A stretch of 64,000 nt of DNA, from positions 186,001-250,000 of the forward strand of contig NZ_BMIF01000007.1 in the NCBI RefSeq assembly GCF_014641695.1. The letters are read 5' to 3'. The notes below the pieces were generated by a model that saw only the letters and a program-made list of their open reading frames with translations, searched no databases and was not told the DNA's origin. Shown one piece after another: positions 37,489 to 46,804 of the stretch. Position 1 is the stretch's first letter. Every line of letters begins with the position of its first letter. Source of the DNA: Nitratireductor aestuarii. GTDB lineage: Bacteria; Pseudomonadota; Alphaproteobacteria; Rhizobiales; Rhizobiaceae. A program made the translations under genes and the position numbers.

Positions 37489-38729
37489 AAAGAATCGACG
37501 CTGCATGGCTGAAAGACGAAAGCCTGCAGAAGCTGCTCGCGGTTCTCTCAACGGATGGTGAAGAAGCCCGTGTCGCCGGTGGCGCAGTCCGCAATGCCCT
37601 GCTCAGCCAGGATGTGGCTGACGTTGATGTGGCTACTACCACCGTTCCGGATGAAACCATCCGGCGCGCGAAGGCGGCCGGGTTCAAGGTCGTGCCGACC
37701 GGTTACGAGCACGGCACCGTCACCGTCATCGCAGCCGGCAAGCCTTTCGAGGTAACAACGCTGCGTGCCGACGTGGAGACCGACGGCCGTCACGCCGTGG
37801 TGCAATTCGGCCGTGACTGGAACGAGGATGCGGCACGGCGCGACTTCACCATCAACGCCATCTACGCCAAGGCGGACGGTACTATCGTCGATCTCGTCGA
37901 GGGCGTCCGGGACATCGAGACGGGAACGCTGCGGTTCATCGGGGACGCCGAAAAGCGCATCAAGGAAGACTATCTGCGTATTCTGCGCTTCTTCCGCTTC
38001 TTCGCCTGGTATGGGCGCGGAAGGCCGGATGCCGAAGGCATCAAGGCCTGCGCCCGCCTCAAGGACGGGATGCGCAAGCTCTCGGCGGAGCGCGTCTGGG
38101 CGGAACTGAAGAAGCTGCTTTCAGCATCCGACCCATCTCGCGCGTTACTCTGGATGCGGCAGACGGGTGTGCTCACCACGATCCTGCCGGAGAGCGAGAA
38201 GTGGGGGATCGACACGATCCACGGTCTGGTCGAGGCCGAGCGGGCCCTGCATTGGGAGCTTGATCCCATGCTGCGCCTTGCCTCGATGCTTCCGCCAGAT
38301 GCGGAACGGATGCGGGAACTGGGCAAGAGGCTGCGCCTCTCCCTGCGGGAAGCTGAACGGCTAGAGCTTTGGGCGGAAACGCCAATGCCTTCCCATGGCC
38401 TCAGCGAAGGCGAGTTCCGCAAGACGCTCTATCTGAACGATGTGCAGGGGCTCACCTGGCGACTGAAGCTGGCGATCGTCACCGAGCGAACCCGCGTGAC
38501 CGAGGATGCCGCAGCACTTGAAAAGCTCGCCGGTTACCAGCGGCTTCTGAAACAATCTCAGGCGTGGGAGCGGCCGCAGTTTCCTGTCTCAGGCAAGGAC
38601 CTGCTGGCGATTGGCTTCGAGCCCGGGATGGAGGTCGGAAAGACGCTCAGCAGGCTTGAGCAGAAGTGGGTTGAGAGCGGTTTTGCGCTTTCAAAGGAAG
38701 CGCTTCTGGCTGAAGCGGAAAGCAAGTGA
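37485..38729 (+). CDS. cca: CCA-adding tRNA nucleotidyltransferase
   Basis: A 414-residue class II poly(A) polymerase/CCA-adding family enzyme maintaining the 3' CCA of tRNAs. The nucleotidyltransferase motif is VAGGAVRNALLSQDVADVDVATTT with the catalytic Asp pair, then RRDFTINAIYAKADGTIVDLVEG, and the RNA-binding RILRFFRFFAWYGRG helix. The start overlaps the NUDIX stop. Followed by a long hairpin at 38738. Confidence 0.93.
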   Translation: MKRIDAAWLKDESLQKLLAVLSTDGEEARVAGGAVRNALLSQDVADVDVATTTVPDETIRRAKAAGFKVVPTGYEHGTVTVIAAGKPFEVTTLRADVETDGRHAVVQFGRDWNEDAARRDFTINAIYAKADGTIVDLVEGVRDIETGTLRFIGDAEKRIKEDYLRILRFFRFFAWYGRGRPDAEGIKACARLKDGMRKLSAERVWAELKKLLSASDPSRALLWMRQTGVLTTILPESEKWGIDTIHGLVEAERALHWELDPMLRLASMLPPDAERMRELGKRLRLSLREAERLELWAETPMPSHGLSEGEFRKTLYLNDVQGLTWRLKLAIVTERTRVTEDAAALEKLAGYQRLLKQSQAWERPQFPVSGKDLLAIGFEPGMEVGKTLSRLEQKWVESGFALSKEALLAEAESK

Positions 38730-38737
38730 GTATCTTC

Positions 38738-38786
38738 TCCACCCCCTCATGGTGAGCTTGTCGAACCATCGAGGGGGTGGATTTTG
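38738..38786 (+). terminator. Long imperfect hairpin after cca, also repeat-like
   Basis: Outer arms TCCACCCCCTC and GAGGGGGTGGA with inner ATGGT/ACCAT around GAGCTTGTCGA, followed by TTTTG. The central GGTGAGCTTGTCGAACC resembles widely dispersed small palindromic repeats of Proteobacteria. Confidence 0.65.
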
Positions 38787-38838
38787 CGCGCTAGCGGAGG
38801 GCGACGGCGCCAGAAACAGCACCAAGTCGTGAAATCCG

Positions 38839-39024
38839 TCAGGCCACGTTCTTCGCGGGCTGAATGCGGGAGCGGATGGCCTCAACCATGCTCTCGCGAA
38901 TGATCGTCTCCCCGTGGGTCTCACGCATGTGCTCTACCGCACGGCGGATCACTTCCGCCTCATCCTCGTGACGCGTATGCCATGCACAACCGGGTACCAA
39001 TGATCCGCAATGAAATTCCTTCAT
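38839..39024 (-). CDS. DUF1059 domain small protein
   Basis: A 61-residue protein: MKEFHCGSLVPGCAWHTRHEDEAEVIRRAVEHM... with the C...GC.W...E.E motif of DUF1059 and a terminal helical stretch. Two Cys and two His could bind a metal. The start is preceded by AAAGGAGGA, an excellent ribosome site. Unknown function. Confidence 0.87.
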   Translation of the reverse strand: MKEFHCGSLVPGCAWHTRHEDEAEVIRRAVEHMRETHGETIIRESMVEAIRSRIQPAKNVA

Positions 39025-39209
39025 CCGATCCTCCTTTCGAATCTGCATCTATCAGGTTCATCTACCTGATTTCATTATATTTCCCCGCAACAATGTGGGG
39101 TTATACGACCGGAAATACAACCTTTAATCTGGTTCAGGCGGGGAAAAAGACAATAGCCGGATTGTCATGAGCCGGAAGCTGGAGTGGTCGCAGACATGAA
39201 ACCGCGCCG

Positions 39210-41090
39210 CTATTCCGCCGCTATCCGGTCCACCAGGAAGCCGCCCGACTGGCGCTTCCAGAGGTTTGCGTAGAGGCCGCCGGATTGCAGCAGATCCTCA
39301 TGCCGCCCCTCTTCCACGATGCGGCCCTTGTCTAGCACAATAACGCGGTCGAGAGCTGCGATGGTGGAGAGACGATGGGCAATAGCAATCACGGTCTTGC
39401 CCTCCATCAGCTTCTCCAGGTTCTCCTGGATCACCGACTCGATCTCGGAATCGAGCGCCGAGGTCGCCTCATCGAGGATGAGGATCGGCGCATTCTTCAG
39501 CATCATGCGCGCGATGGCGATGCGCTGGCGCTGGCCACCCGAAAGCTTGACCCCGCGCTCCCCCACATGGGCGTCGTAGCCGGTGCGGCCCTTCGGGTCC
39601 TGCACGCGCAGGATGAAGTCGTGCGCCGAAGCCCGCCTGGCCGCTGCGATGATTTCCTCTTCCGTCGCGCCCGGCTTACCATAGGCGATGTTGTCGCGAA
39701 TGGAGCGGTGCATCAGGATCGGCTCCTGACTGACAACGCCGAACTGGCCGCGCAGCGACGCCTGGGTCAAATCGCGGATGTCGTTACCGTCCAGCAGCAC
39801 CCGTCCACCTTCGACATCGAAGAGGCGGAGCATGAGGTTCACGATCGTCGTCTTGCCAGCACCCGAAGGACCGACCAGAGCGACGCGCTCTCCGGGCAGG
39901 ATCTCGAGGTTCAGGTTCTCGATGATGCCGCCTTCCTTGCCATAGTTGAAGGTCACGTTGTCGAACCGGATGTGGCCTTCCGCATGATCGAGCACCTTGG
40001 CTGCGGGCTTGTCCTGGATCGCAGGGCGCTGCGAAATAATAGTCGTGGCATCCTGCACAGTCGCGTAGGAGCGGATGAGGCCGTTGATGTTGAACATCAT
40101 GTAGCCAGACATCTGGTTCAGCCGCAGCACGAGGCCCATGGCGGCAGCAATCGCGCCACTGGTCGTGTTGCCCTCCATCCAGCTCATCACGGAGATCGCG
40201 CCGACGGCCGTCATCATGACGCCGTTGACGATGAAGACCATGCCGCGCACGCGGGTAACTGCGCGTCCGGCGATCTGGCTCGCATGCAGCAGTCGCGCCA
40301 TGCCCTCGCGAACATAGCCGTGTTCGCGGCGACCGCTGTCATAGAGCTTCACCGCCATGATGTTGGTGAAGGCATCGACCATGCGGCCGCTGAGCACAGA
40401 GCGCTCATCGGCGCGGCGGCGGCCAGCCTCACGCAGCGGCGGGAGCAGGTAACGGGCGATCAACAGGTAGGCTCCGACCCACAGCGCCAGGACGACACCG
40501 AGAAGCGGGTCGAGCGCCGTGAGGATCGTTCCCGCGAGCAGCAGGAAGGTGAGAAAACTCCACGTCGTCTGGAGGATCGAGATGATGAAGTCTCCGGTCG
40601 CTTCGCCGCCCTGCATGATCTTGGTGGCGATGCGTCCGGCAAAATCGTTCTGATAGAATTCGTAAGGCTGGTCCATCACGCGGCGGAAGGCCTGCCAGCG
40701 CACCCGCTGGTAGAAGGCAGGCGTGATGACCTGCTCCTCGATAACCGTATTGGCGACCATGACGATCGAGCGGACCACCAGAACGAGCAAGGCTAGTGCG
40801 GCCAGTTCATGCCAGTGGTCGGCAATGAGCGTGGCGGGGGAAGCGGTGTCGAGCAGGTCGATCAGCCGGCCGACGCCCCAATAGAGGCCGGCGTCCACGG
40901 CACCCACAAGACCACCGATGATGAGAAGAAGCAGGAAGGGCCCCTTGGCCTGCTTGGCGAAGAAGTAGATGAACCGGGCAGCGTCCTTCGGCAGAACCGG
41001 AACATCGGTGTCACCGAACGCGTCTATCGTGCTTTCCGCCCTGCTCCACAGAAGCTCCGCCTTGTCTGACTTCTTCTCTTCTGCTTTCAC
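39210..41090 (-). CDS. ABC exporter half-transporter (second of a pair)
   Basis: A 626-residue fused permease-ATPase. Six membrane segments in residues 40-340, then an ATPase with Walker A GPSGAGKTT, Q-loop VVSQEP, signature LSGGQRQRIAIAR, Walker B ILILDEATSALD and H-loop AHRLST. All active-site residues are canonical. The start overlaps the end of the paralogue upstream by 4 bases (ATGA), so they probably form a heterodimeric lipid- or drug-type exporter. Confidence 0.92.
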   Translation of the reverse strand: MKAEEKKSDKAELLWSRAESTIDAFGDTDVPVLPKDAARFIYFFAKQAKGPFLLLLIIGGLVGAVDAGLYWGVGRLIDLLDTASPATLIADHWHELAALALLVLVVRSIVMVANTVIEEQVITPAFYQRVRWQAFRRVMDQPYEFYQNDFAGRIATKIMQGGEATGDFIISILQTTWSFLTFLLLAGTILTALDPLLGVVLALWVGAYLLIARYLLPPLREAGRRRADERSVLSGRMVDAFTNIMAVKLYDSGRREHGYVREGMARLLHASQIAGRAVTRVRGMVFIVNGVMMTAVGAISVMSWMEGNTTSGAIAAAMGLVLRLNQMSGYMMFNINGLIRSYATVQDATTIISQRPAIQDKPAAKVLDHAEGHIRFDNVTFNYGKEGGIIENLNLEILPGERVALVGPSGAGKTTIVNLMLRLFDVEGGRVLLDGNDIRDLTQASLRGQFGVVSQEPILMHRSIRDNIAYGKPGATEEEIIAAARRASAHDFILRVQDPKGRTGYDAHVGERGVKLSGGQRQRIAIARMMLKNAPILILDEATSALDSEIESVIQENLEKLMEGKTVIAIAHRLSTIAALDRVIVLDKGRIVEEGRHEDLLQSGGLYANLWKRQSGGFLVDRIAAE

Positions 41091-42964
41091 TCGGCCGCCT
41101 CCGACACTTCGACATCAATGAAACCGCCGGACTGACGTTGCCAAAGCCGGGCGTAAATGCCGTCGCGCGCCAGGAGTTCCTCATGGGTGCCCTGCTCCAC
41201 GACCCTTCCCTTGTCGAGAACCACCAGCCGATCCATCGCCGCAATGGTGGAGAGGCGATGTGCAATCGCGATCACGGTCTTGCCTTCCATCAGGCGGTAG
41301 AGATTGTCCTGAATGGCAGCCTCAACCTCGGAATCCAGCGCGGAAGTTGCCTCGTCCAGGATCAGGATCGGCGCATCCTTCAGCATAACGCGGGCAATGG
41401 CTATTCGCTGCCGCTGCCCGCCTGACAGTTTCACACCCCGATCGCCAACATGCGCGTCGAAGCCCTTGCGTCCCTTTATATCGGCAAGGCTGTCGATGAA
41501 TTCCAGTGCGCTGGCGCGACGGGCTGCCTCGAGCATCATCTCATCTGTCGCATCTGGGCGGCCATAGATGATGTTTTCGCGGACGGAGCGGTGAAGCAGA
41601 GACGTATCCTGCGAGACCATGCCGATCTGCGCGCGCAGGCTGTCCTGCGTAACGTCGGCGATGTCCTGTCCATCAATCAGGATGCGGCCCGACTGCACGT
41701 CATAAAACCGCAGCAACAGATTGACGAAAGTGGACTTTCCGGCGCCGGAACGGCCCACCACACCGATCTTCTCGCCCGGCTTAATGGTCAGCGTCAGGTT
41801 CTCGATCACCCCGCCCTTCTTGCCGTAGTGGAAGCTGACGTTCTCGAAGGCGATCTCGCCCTTGCTGACGACGATATCCTTCGCACCCGCCCGGTCCTGA
41901 ACCAGGCGCGGCATGGAGATGGAAGCAATACCGTCCTGAACCGTGCCGACGTTCTCGAACATCATGGTCATTTCCCACATGATCCACTGGGACATGTTCC
42001 AGATGCGCAGGACGAGGCCGATCGCCACCGCGACCGCTCCGACGCTGATGGCGTCCAGCGACCAGAGGTAGAGCGACAGTGCGCCGACGGTGAAAAGTGC
42101 AGCGCCATTCAGCACATAGAGCAGGCTGTAGAAGCTCGTGATCATCCGCATCTGGGCGTAGACGGTCTTCAGGAAGCCGATCATGCTTTCGCGGGCATAG
42201 CTTGCCTCGCGGCCCGCATGCGAGAAAAGCTTCACCGTCTGGATGTTGGTGTAGCTGTCCACCACGCGACCGGTCATGAGCGAGCGGGCATCGGCCTGCT
42301 TCTCAGCCACCTTGCCCAGGCGCGGGATGTAGTAGCGCAGGAGGCTGACGTATCCAATCAGCCAGAAGACAAGCGGGATGGCCAGACGGAGATCTGCCGA
42401 GGCGACGATGATCAGGATGCCCGTGAAATAGACGACGACGTAGTTCAGCACGTCGATGAGCTTCATGACGAACTCGCGCACGGCGAGCGCCGTCTGCATC
42501 AGCTTGGTGGCGATGCGACCGGCGAATTCGTCCTGATAGAAGGTCATGGACTGCTTGAGCAGGTAGCGGTGCACGTCCCAGCGGATGCGCATGGGATAGT
42601 TGCCCATCAATACCTGGTGGGTGACGAGCGAGTGCAGGAAAACCGCAACCGGGAGCAGGATCAGAGCCACCGCTCCCATGGCCACGAGCTTCAGTCCTTC
42701 GTTGGAGAAGAAATGCGCGCGGTCCTGCACTGCCAGCCAGTCAACGATATTGCCAAGGAAGGCGAACATCCAGACTTCCGTGATGGCGATCATGGTCATG
42801 AGGGCGGCGGAGACCCCAATCCAGAACCACGAGCCACGGGTAAAATGCACACAGAATGCAAAAAGCGTGCGCGGAGGCTCCTGCGGATCCGCGCTGGGAA
42901 AGGGGTTGAGGCGATCTTCGAAATAGCCGTAGATCGCGTCAAGAAGTCTGCGCCGAGAAGGCAT
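41087..42964 (-). CDS. ABC exporter half-transporter (first of a pair)
   Basis: A roughly 625-residue fused permease-ATPase, paralogue of the gene downstream. Permease in about 40-345; ATPase with Walker A GRSGAGKST, Q-loop VSQDTS, signature LSGGQRQRIAIAR, Walker B ILILDEATSALD and H-loop AHRLST. Both nucleotide sites of the heterodimer look functional. The start MPSRRRLLDAIYGYF is preferred, with GTGAGA just upstream; in-frame ATG/GTG codons 6-12 bases earlier are possible. Confidence 0.92.
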   Translation of the reverse strand: MPSRRRLLDAIYGYFEDRLNPFPSADPQEPPRTLFAFCVHFTRGSWFWIGVSAALMTMIAITEVWMFAFLGNIVDWLAVQDRAHFFSNEGLKLVAMGAVALILLPVAVFLHSLVTHQVLMGNYPMRIRWDVHRYLLKQSMTFYQDEFAGRIATKLMQTALAVREFVMKLIDVLNYVVVYFTGILIIVASADLRLAIPLVFWLIGYVSLLRYYIPRLGKVAEKQADARSLMTGRVVDSYTNIQTVKLFSHAGREASYARESMIGFLKTVYAQMRMITSFYSLLYVLNGAALFTVGALSLYLWSLDAISVGAVAVAIGLVLRIWNMSQWIMWEMTMMFENVGTVQDGIASISMPRLVQDRAGAKDIVVSKGEIAFENVSFHYGKKGGVIENLTLTIKPGEKIGVVGRSGAGKSTFVNLLLRFYDVQSGRILIDGQDIADVTQDSLRAQIGMVSQDTSLLHRSVRENIIYGRPDATDEMMLEAARRASALEFIDSLADIKGRKGFDAHVGDRGVKLSGGQRQRIAIARVMLKDAPILILDEATSALDSEVEAAIQDNLYRLMEGKTVIAIAHRLSTIAAMDRLVVLDKGRVVEQGTHEELLARDGIYARLWQRQSGGFIDVEVSEAAE

Positions 42965-43233
42965 TATCATTCTCACTAATGGGTAACGACTGAAATGGGT
43001 TTTCGCTTACTCCCATTCCAGCCGTCAGTCACTCAGATCATTGTTGCGGTTCGCAGCAAAGCGCGCGTCCAGCTTGCCCCAGGCCTAGCTTCGTGCCCAG
43101 AGCTGAGGCAAAGGCTCCTGACAGCGGTGTGACAGGTGCTTGTCCATATCTGCCTCCAGCGGTTATAGCAGGTCCAGCAGGCGGGCAAACCAGGGTGTAA
43201 GCCGTTTATTCTGCTAACCAAAACGAGAGACCA

Positions 43234-43704
43234 ATGGTCGAGACCGGACTGCACATCGCCCTTTTTCAACCCGACATTGCCGGTAATACGGGCGCGATCA
43301 TGCGGCTTGCTGCCTGCATGGGATTGACGGTTGACCTCATCGAACCGGCGGGCTTCGACGTCTCGGACAGGAACCTCAAGCGCGCCGGAATGGATTATCT
43401 GGAAATGGCGACGCTAGTGCGCCACCGCTCGTGGGAAGCGTTCGAGGAGTGGCGCAAGAGCGAAGGCCGTCGACTGGTTCTCTTCACCACCACGGGTGCT
43501 GCTCCCTACACCCAGTTCCAGTTTCAGGAGCAGGACATCCTGCTCTTCGGGCGGGAGTCAGCCGGTGTGCCGGACTATGTGCACGAGACCGCCGAGGCGC
43601 GGGTGATCATCCCGATGCGGCCCGGCGCACGAAGCCTCAACCTCGCCATGGCTGCCGCCATCGGCAGCGGTGAAGCGATCAGACAGCTTGGACCCGCAGG
43701 TTGA
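43234..43704 (+). CDS. trmL: tRNA (cytidine(34)-2'-O)-methyltransferase
   Basis: A 156-residue SPOUT (trefoil knot) methyltransferase modifying the wobble base of leucine tRNAs. Knot motifs: HIALFQPDIAGNTGAIMRLAACMG, LLFGRESAGVPDYV and IPMRPGARSLNLAMAAAIG, the standard SpoU family motifs 1-3. Monocistronic, with a GAGAG site. Confidence 0.95.
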   Translation: MVETGLHIALFQPDIAGNTGAIMRLAACMGLTVDLIEPAGFDVSDRNLKRAGMDYLEMATLVRHRSWEAFEEWRKSEGRRLVLFTTTGAAPYTQFQFQEQDILLFGRESAGVPDYVHETAEARVIIPMRPGARSLNLAMAAAIGSGEAIRQLGPAG

Positions 43705-43765
43705 ATCAAAGTCTCAGCCGCATGAATCAATCTCTCACCAGCTAGCTCTAACGCGTTGACGTGAT

Positions 43766-44242
43766 TCACCAATACGGGTGTGGGGGGACGCCCTCAAAGA
43801 TTTCCGCAAGACGCCTGCGGGTTCCGGACGTGGTTGCCTCCGGCAGTGAATCGAGCGGATAGAAACCGGCTTCTGCGATCTCGCGATTGGGGACGACGGT
43901 TCCAAGCGAGCGGAAATTCCTGACGAGGTAGATCGCCACATGATCCCGGCGGCTCGCCTGCCGGTTCAGGTGGATCGATCTCAGCTCCGGTGAGCCCTCC
44001 ATCAGGATCCTCCCCTCCTCCTCAAGCTCCCGCGCGAGCGCCTCCTCCATGGTCTCACCTGGCTCCACGCCACCGCCCGGCAGCTGGAAGCCGGGCACGT
44101 AGGTATGGCGGACCAGCAGCACGGAATTGCTATTCTCATCATAGACCACCCCACGGGCACCGAGTGTCATCGGCCGCGACAGCAGGAACCATGTGTGAAG
44201 GAGCCGCACGATGGCTCTCGTCTTGATGGGGATAGCCGACAT
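43766..44242 (-). CDS. NUDIX hydrolase
   Basis: A 158-residue NUDIX protein with box GGGVEPGETMEEALARELEEEG, preceded by VLLVRHTYVPGFQLP. The N-terminus has a short hydrophobic stretch (LLHTWFLLSRP), typical of this small rhizobial group; the GARGVVYD start of the fold follows. Substrate unknown. Start uncertain between ATG at 44242 and GTG at 44251. Confidence 0.9.
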   Translation of the reverse strand: MSAIPIKTRAIVRLLHTWFLLSRPMTLGARGVVYDENSNSVLLVRHTYVPGFQLPGGGVEPGETMEEALARELEEEGRILMEGSPELRSIHLNRQASRRDHVAIYLVRNFRSLGTVVPNREIAEAGFYPLDSLPEATTSGTRRRLAEIFEGVPPHPYW

Positions 44243-44355
44243 GAAAATCACTCTGTTCGTAAGGCTTTATCTGGCAATGCTGATACGCATGACGTTACGC
44301 GTCATTGCGGCAAAATTCGATTCCGATTTTCGTGGCACTGCTATAGACAGGACAG

Positions 44356-45282
44356 ATGTTCAGACTAGCGCATTTTTCCGACATTCACCTTGGCCCGCTT
44401 CCTGACGTGCGGCTGCGGGACCTCGTCTCGAAACGCATCACGGGCTACATCAACTGGCACCGCCACCGGAAAATCGCGCTCGACAATGGCATCATCGACA
44501 GCCTGAGCGACGACATGCTGGCCGCCAAGCCGGACCACATCGCGCTCTCGGGCGACCTCGTGAACCTCGGCCTCAACAAGGAAATCGAGATGGCGGCCAT
44601 CTGGCTGCAGGGGCTGGGGTCCCCCGACAATGTCTCCGTCGTGCCCGGCAATCACGATGCCTATGTGCGCGGGTCGCTCCGCCGATCCTGCGAGGCCTGG
44701 GGGCCATACATGACAGGCGACGGCGTCAGCGATCCGGTGCGGCCGGACAGTTTTCCTTACCTCAGGGTGCGGGGGCCGATGGCGCTGATCGGGCTTTCGT
44801 CAGCCAGGGCGACTGCCCCCTTCATGGCAAGCGGTTATTTCCGTGAGCGGCAGGCGAAGGCCACGGCAACGCTCCTCGACCAGACTCGCGAACTCGGTCT
44901 CTTCCGCGTGCTGATGATCCACCATCCGCCCGTCCATGGCTCCACGAGCCCGCACAAGCGGCTCTTCGGCATCACACGGTTTCAGAAGATGGTGTGGGAG
45001 CATGGCGCGGACCTCATCCTCCATGGCCACACCCATTTGCCTACCATCCACTATATGACCGGTCCGGGCGGCACCCAGATCCCTGTGGTAGGCGTCGCTG
45101 CCGCCGGTCAGGCACACGGGTCGGCCAAGCCGCCCGCGCACTACAATCTCTTCGAGATTGACGGCAGGGCTGGAGCCTGGGACGTGCAGCTGACCCGTCG
45201 CGGATCGGTGATCCCCGGTGGCGAAATCGTGGAACTGTCGCGGCAGACAATCATCGCGCCAGGCCAGGCTGCAGCTGGCTGA
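44356..45282 (+). CDS. Calcineurin-like metallophosphoesterase
   Basis: A 308-residue metallophosphoesterase with the canonical metal-binding set: FSDIHLG (D-x-H), ALSGDLVN (GD), VVPGNHDAYV (GNHD), MIHHPP (H) and LHGHTHLP (GHxH). Substrate class (nucleotide, phospholipid, other) is not resolvable. AGGA site upstream. Confidence 0.93.
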   Translation: MFRLAHFSDIHLGPLPDVRLRDLVSKRITGYINWHRHRKIALDNGIIDSLSDDMLAAKPDHIALSGDLVNLGLNKEIEMAAIWLQGLGSPDNVSVVPGNHDAYVRGSLRRSCEAWGPYMTGDGVSDPVRPDSFPYLRVRGPMALIGLSSARATAPFMASGYFRERQAKATATLLDQTRELGLFRVLMIHHPPVHGSTSPHKRLFGITRFQKMVWEHGADLILHGHTHLPTIHYMTGPGGTQIPVVGVAAAGQAHGSAKPPAHYNLFEIDGRAGAWDVQLTRRGSVIPGGEIVELSRQTIIAPGQAAAG

Positions 45283-45286
45283 CGCT

Positions 45287-45886
45287 TCAGAACACTCTCT
45301 GCATCACCCGCGCGAACTCATCCGAGAGCACCAGGAAGATCAGCCCTGCTCCGATCACCGCTCCTGTCAGCAGCGCCAGTAGACCTTTCCAGAAGCTGCC
45401 GGCAGTAGATGCGTCACCTTCCCGACGGGGAAGCTTCTGCGCACCACGCGGCAACGGAAGGACATCACCGTCGATCATCCGCTGACGCTCGACCATTCGT
45501 TCAGCAATGTAGAGGGTGACCTGATCCACGACCGTCTGCAGATCGGCAGTCTCAGCCAGCACAACCCGGCCCAAGCGGGTGTCGCGGACGAAGCGGTAGG
45601 TGCGGCGATCCCGGCCGAGCGCTACGTGGGCAACGGCATCGATCCATAGACGCGGCTGTTCCCCGTTCGAAATGACAAAATCGAAGGAAGGATCGTCGGC
45701 CGGCACCTCGGCGAAAACCGGCTCAAGCTCGTGGGCGAGCATTTCCAGACGTGTTCGACTTGCTTCGCGTATGTCGACCACCACATCCGCCTTGTCGGCG
45801 GCGATGTTCTTGACGTCGCGAATGGCGTCGGCAAGGCGGCGCCCCTTTGGCGCATCCTGCAGGAGACTGCGGCCTGCGTCACTCAT
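45287..45886 (-). CDS. Hypothetical protein with C-terminal membrane anchor
   Basis: About 199 residues: a soluble N-terminal domain (MSDAGRSLLQDAPKGRRLADAIRDVKNIAADK and onwards, including PRLWIDAVAHVALGRDRRTYRF) and a single C-terminal membrane segment (SFWKGLLALLTGAVIGAGLIFLVLS). Conserved-looking rhizobial arrangement with no recognised family. Start MSDAGR chosen on GTGGAG site; an ATG 27 bases earlier is possible. Convergent with the phosphoesterase gene, 4 bases apart. Confidence 0.75.
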   Translation of the reverse strand: MSDAGRSLLQDAPKGRRLADAIRDVKNIAADKADVVVDIREASRTRLEMLAHELEPVFAEVPADDPSFDFVISNGEQPRLWIDAVAHVALGRDRRTYRFVRDTRLGRVVLAETADLQTVVDQVTLYIAERMVERQRMIDGDVLPLPRGAQKLPRREGDASTAGSFWKGLLALLTGAVIGAGLIFLVLSDEFARVMQRVF

Positions 45887-45984
45887 ACGATAAACTCCAC
45901 GCGGCATGCACAAGGATAGTTAGCACGAGATAGAGGCAAAGACATTACCCCACTGTGCTGTACGTGGCACTGGTCAGCGCGAAG

Positions 45985-46752
45985 TCAATCGCGGGTGATG
46001 ATGCTCGCCATCGCTTCCGGTGCTTCCAGCGGCAGCATGTGCCCGCAGCCGGATTGCCGTACGAGATGAAAAGATGCGGGGGCGCCTTCCGCCTGAACGA
46101 ACGGAAGCACCGGATCAAGTTCGCCCCAGACGAGCGTGACGGGCATGGATAGAGAAGCCAGCTGCTCAGGCGTGAATGCACCTTGCCGCCCATTCCGCAC
46201 GATGCGTGAGAGCAGAACCTTGAGCGCATCCAATTGTCCGGGGACCGCCCGTTCGGCTGCCATCTGCCTGATTGCGGAGCCTGGCGGCACGAAATCCGGC
46301 GTCGCCATTGCCCGCAGGCTTGACGCTATTTCCTCGGCTGAAGCGGCATGAGCCAGATCTTTCAGCAGTGCGGCATTGATTTCCGGCCCGAAACCACCAG
46401 GGCCCAGAAGCGTCAACCGTGAGATACGTTGCGGCTGGAAGAGCCCCATGAGAACCGCCACCGCGCCGCCAAGCGAGTGTCCCACCACATGAGCATGGCT
46501 CACGCCTCTCTGCTCCAGGTCGGCGAGTATCAGTTTGGCAAACTGCGGGGCGGCACCCTCACCAAGCGCTTCTAACGACTGCCCGTGCCCCGGCAGATCA
46601 TAAGCAAGAATATGGTCGGAAGGGTCGAGAAACGTTCGCACCTCATCCCATATATGGTGGCTGCCGCCAAACCCATGCAGCAAAACGAGGGCCGAAGGGC
46701 CCTCGCCTGTTTCATCCGCGAAAAGGTTTACGCTGTCCATGGGATTGACCAT
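45985..46752 (-). CDS. Alpha/beta hydrolase
   Basis: A 255-residue alpha/beta hydrolase. The nucleophile is in VVGHSLGGAVAVL, preceded by LVLLHGFGGSHHIWDEV (oxyanion HG). The catalytic Asp is likely in LVWGELDPVLPF and the His in SGCGHMLPLEAPEAM. An AGGAGAG site precedes the ATG. Ester or related substrate not known. Confidence 0.92.
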   Translation of the reverse strand: MVNPMDSVNLFADETGEGPSALVLLHGFGGSHHIWDEVRTFLDPSDHILAYDLPGHGQSLEALGEGAAPQFAKLILADLEQRGVSHAHVVGHSLGGAVAVLMGLFQPQRISRLTLLGPGGFGPEINAALLKDLAHAASAEEIASSLRAMATPDFVPPGSAIRQMAAERAVPGQLDALKVLLSRIVRNGRQGAFTPEQLASLSMPVTLVWGELDPVLPFVQAEGAPASFHLVRQSGCGHMLPLEAPEAMASIITRD

Positions 46753-46804
46753 CGTGCCGCTCTCCTCTCGTCACGGCATTCAACCTCACCCGGACGATCA
46801 GCGA

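Noticed and set aside
41450-42979. 509-residue open frame on the plus strand
   Set aside because: Antisense to the ABC exporter gene at 41087, with His/Asp/Arg-rich composition typical of shadow frames.
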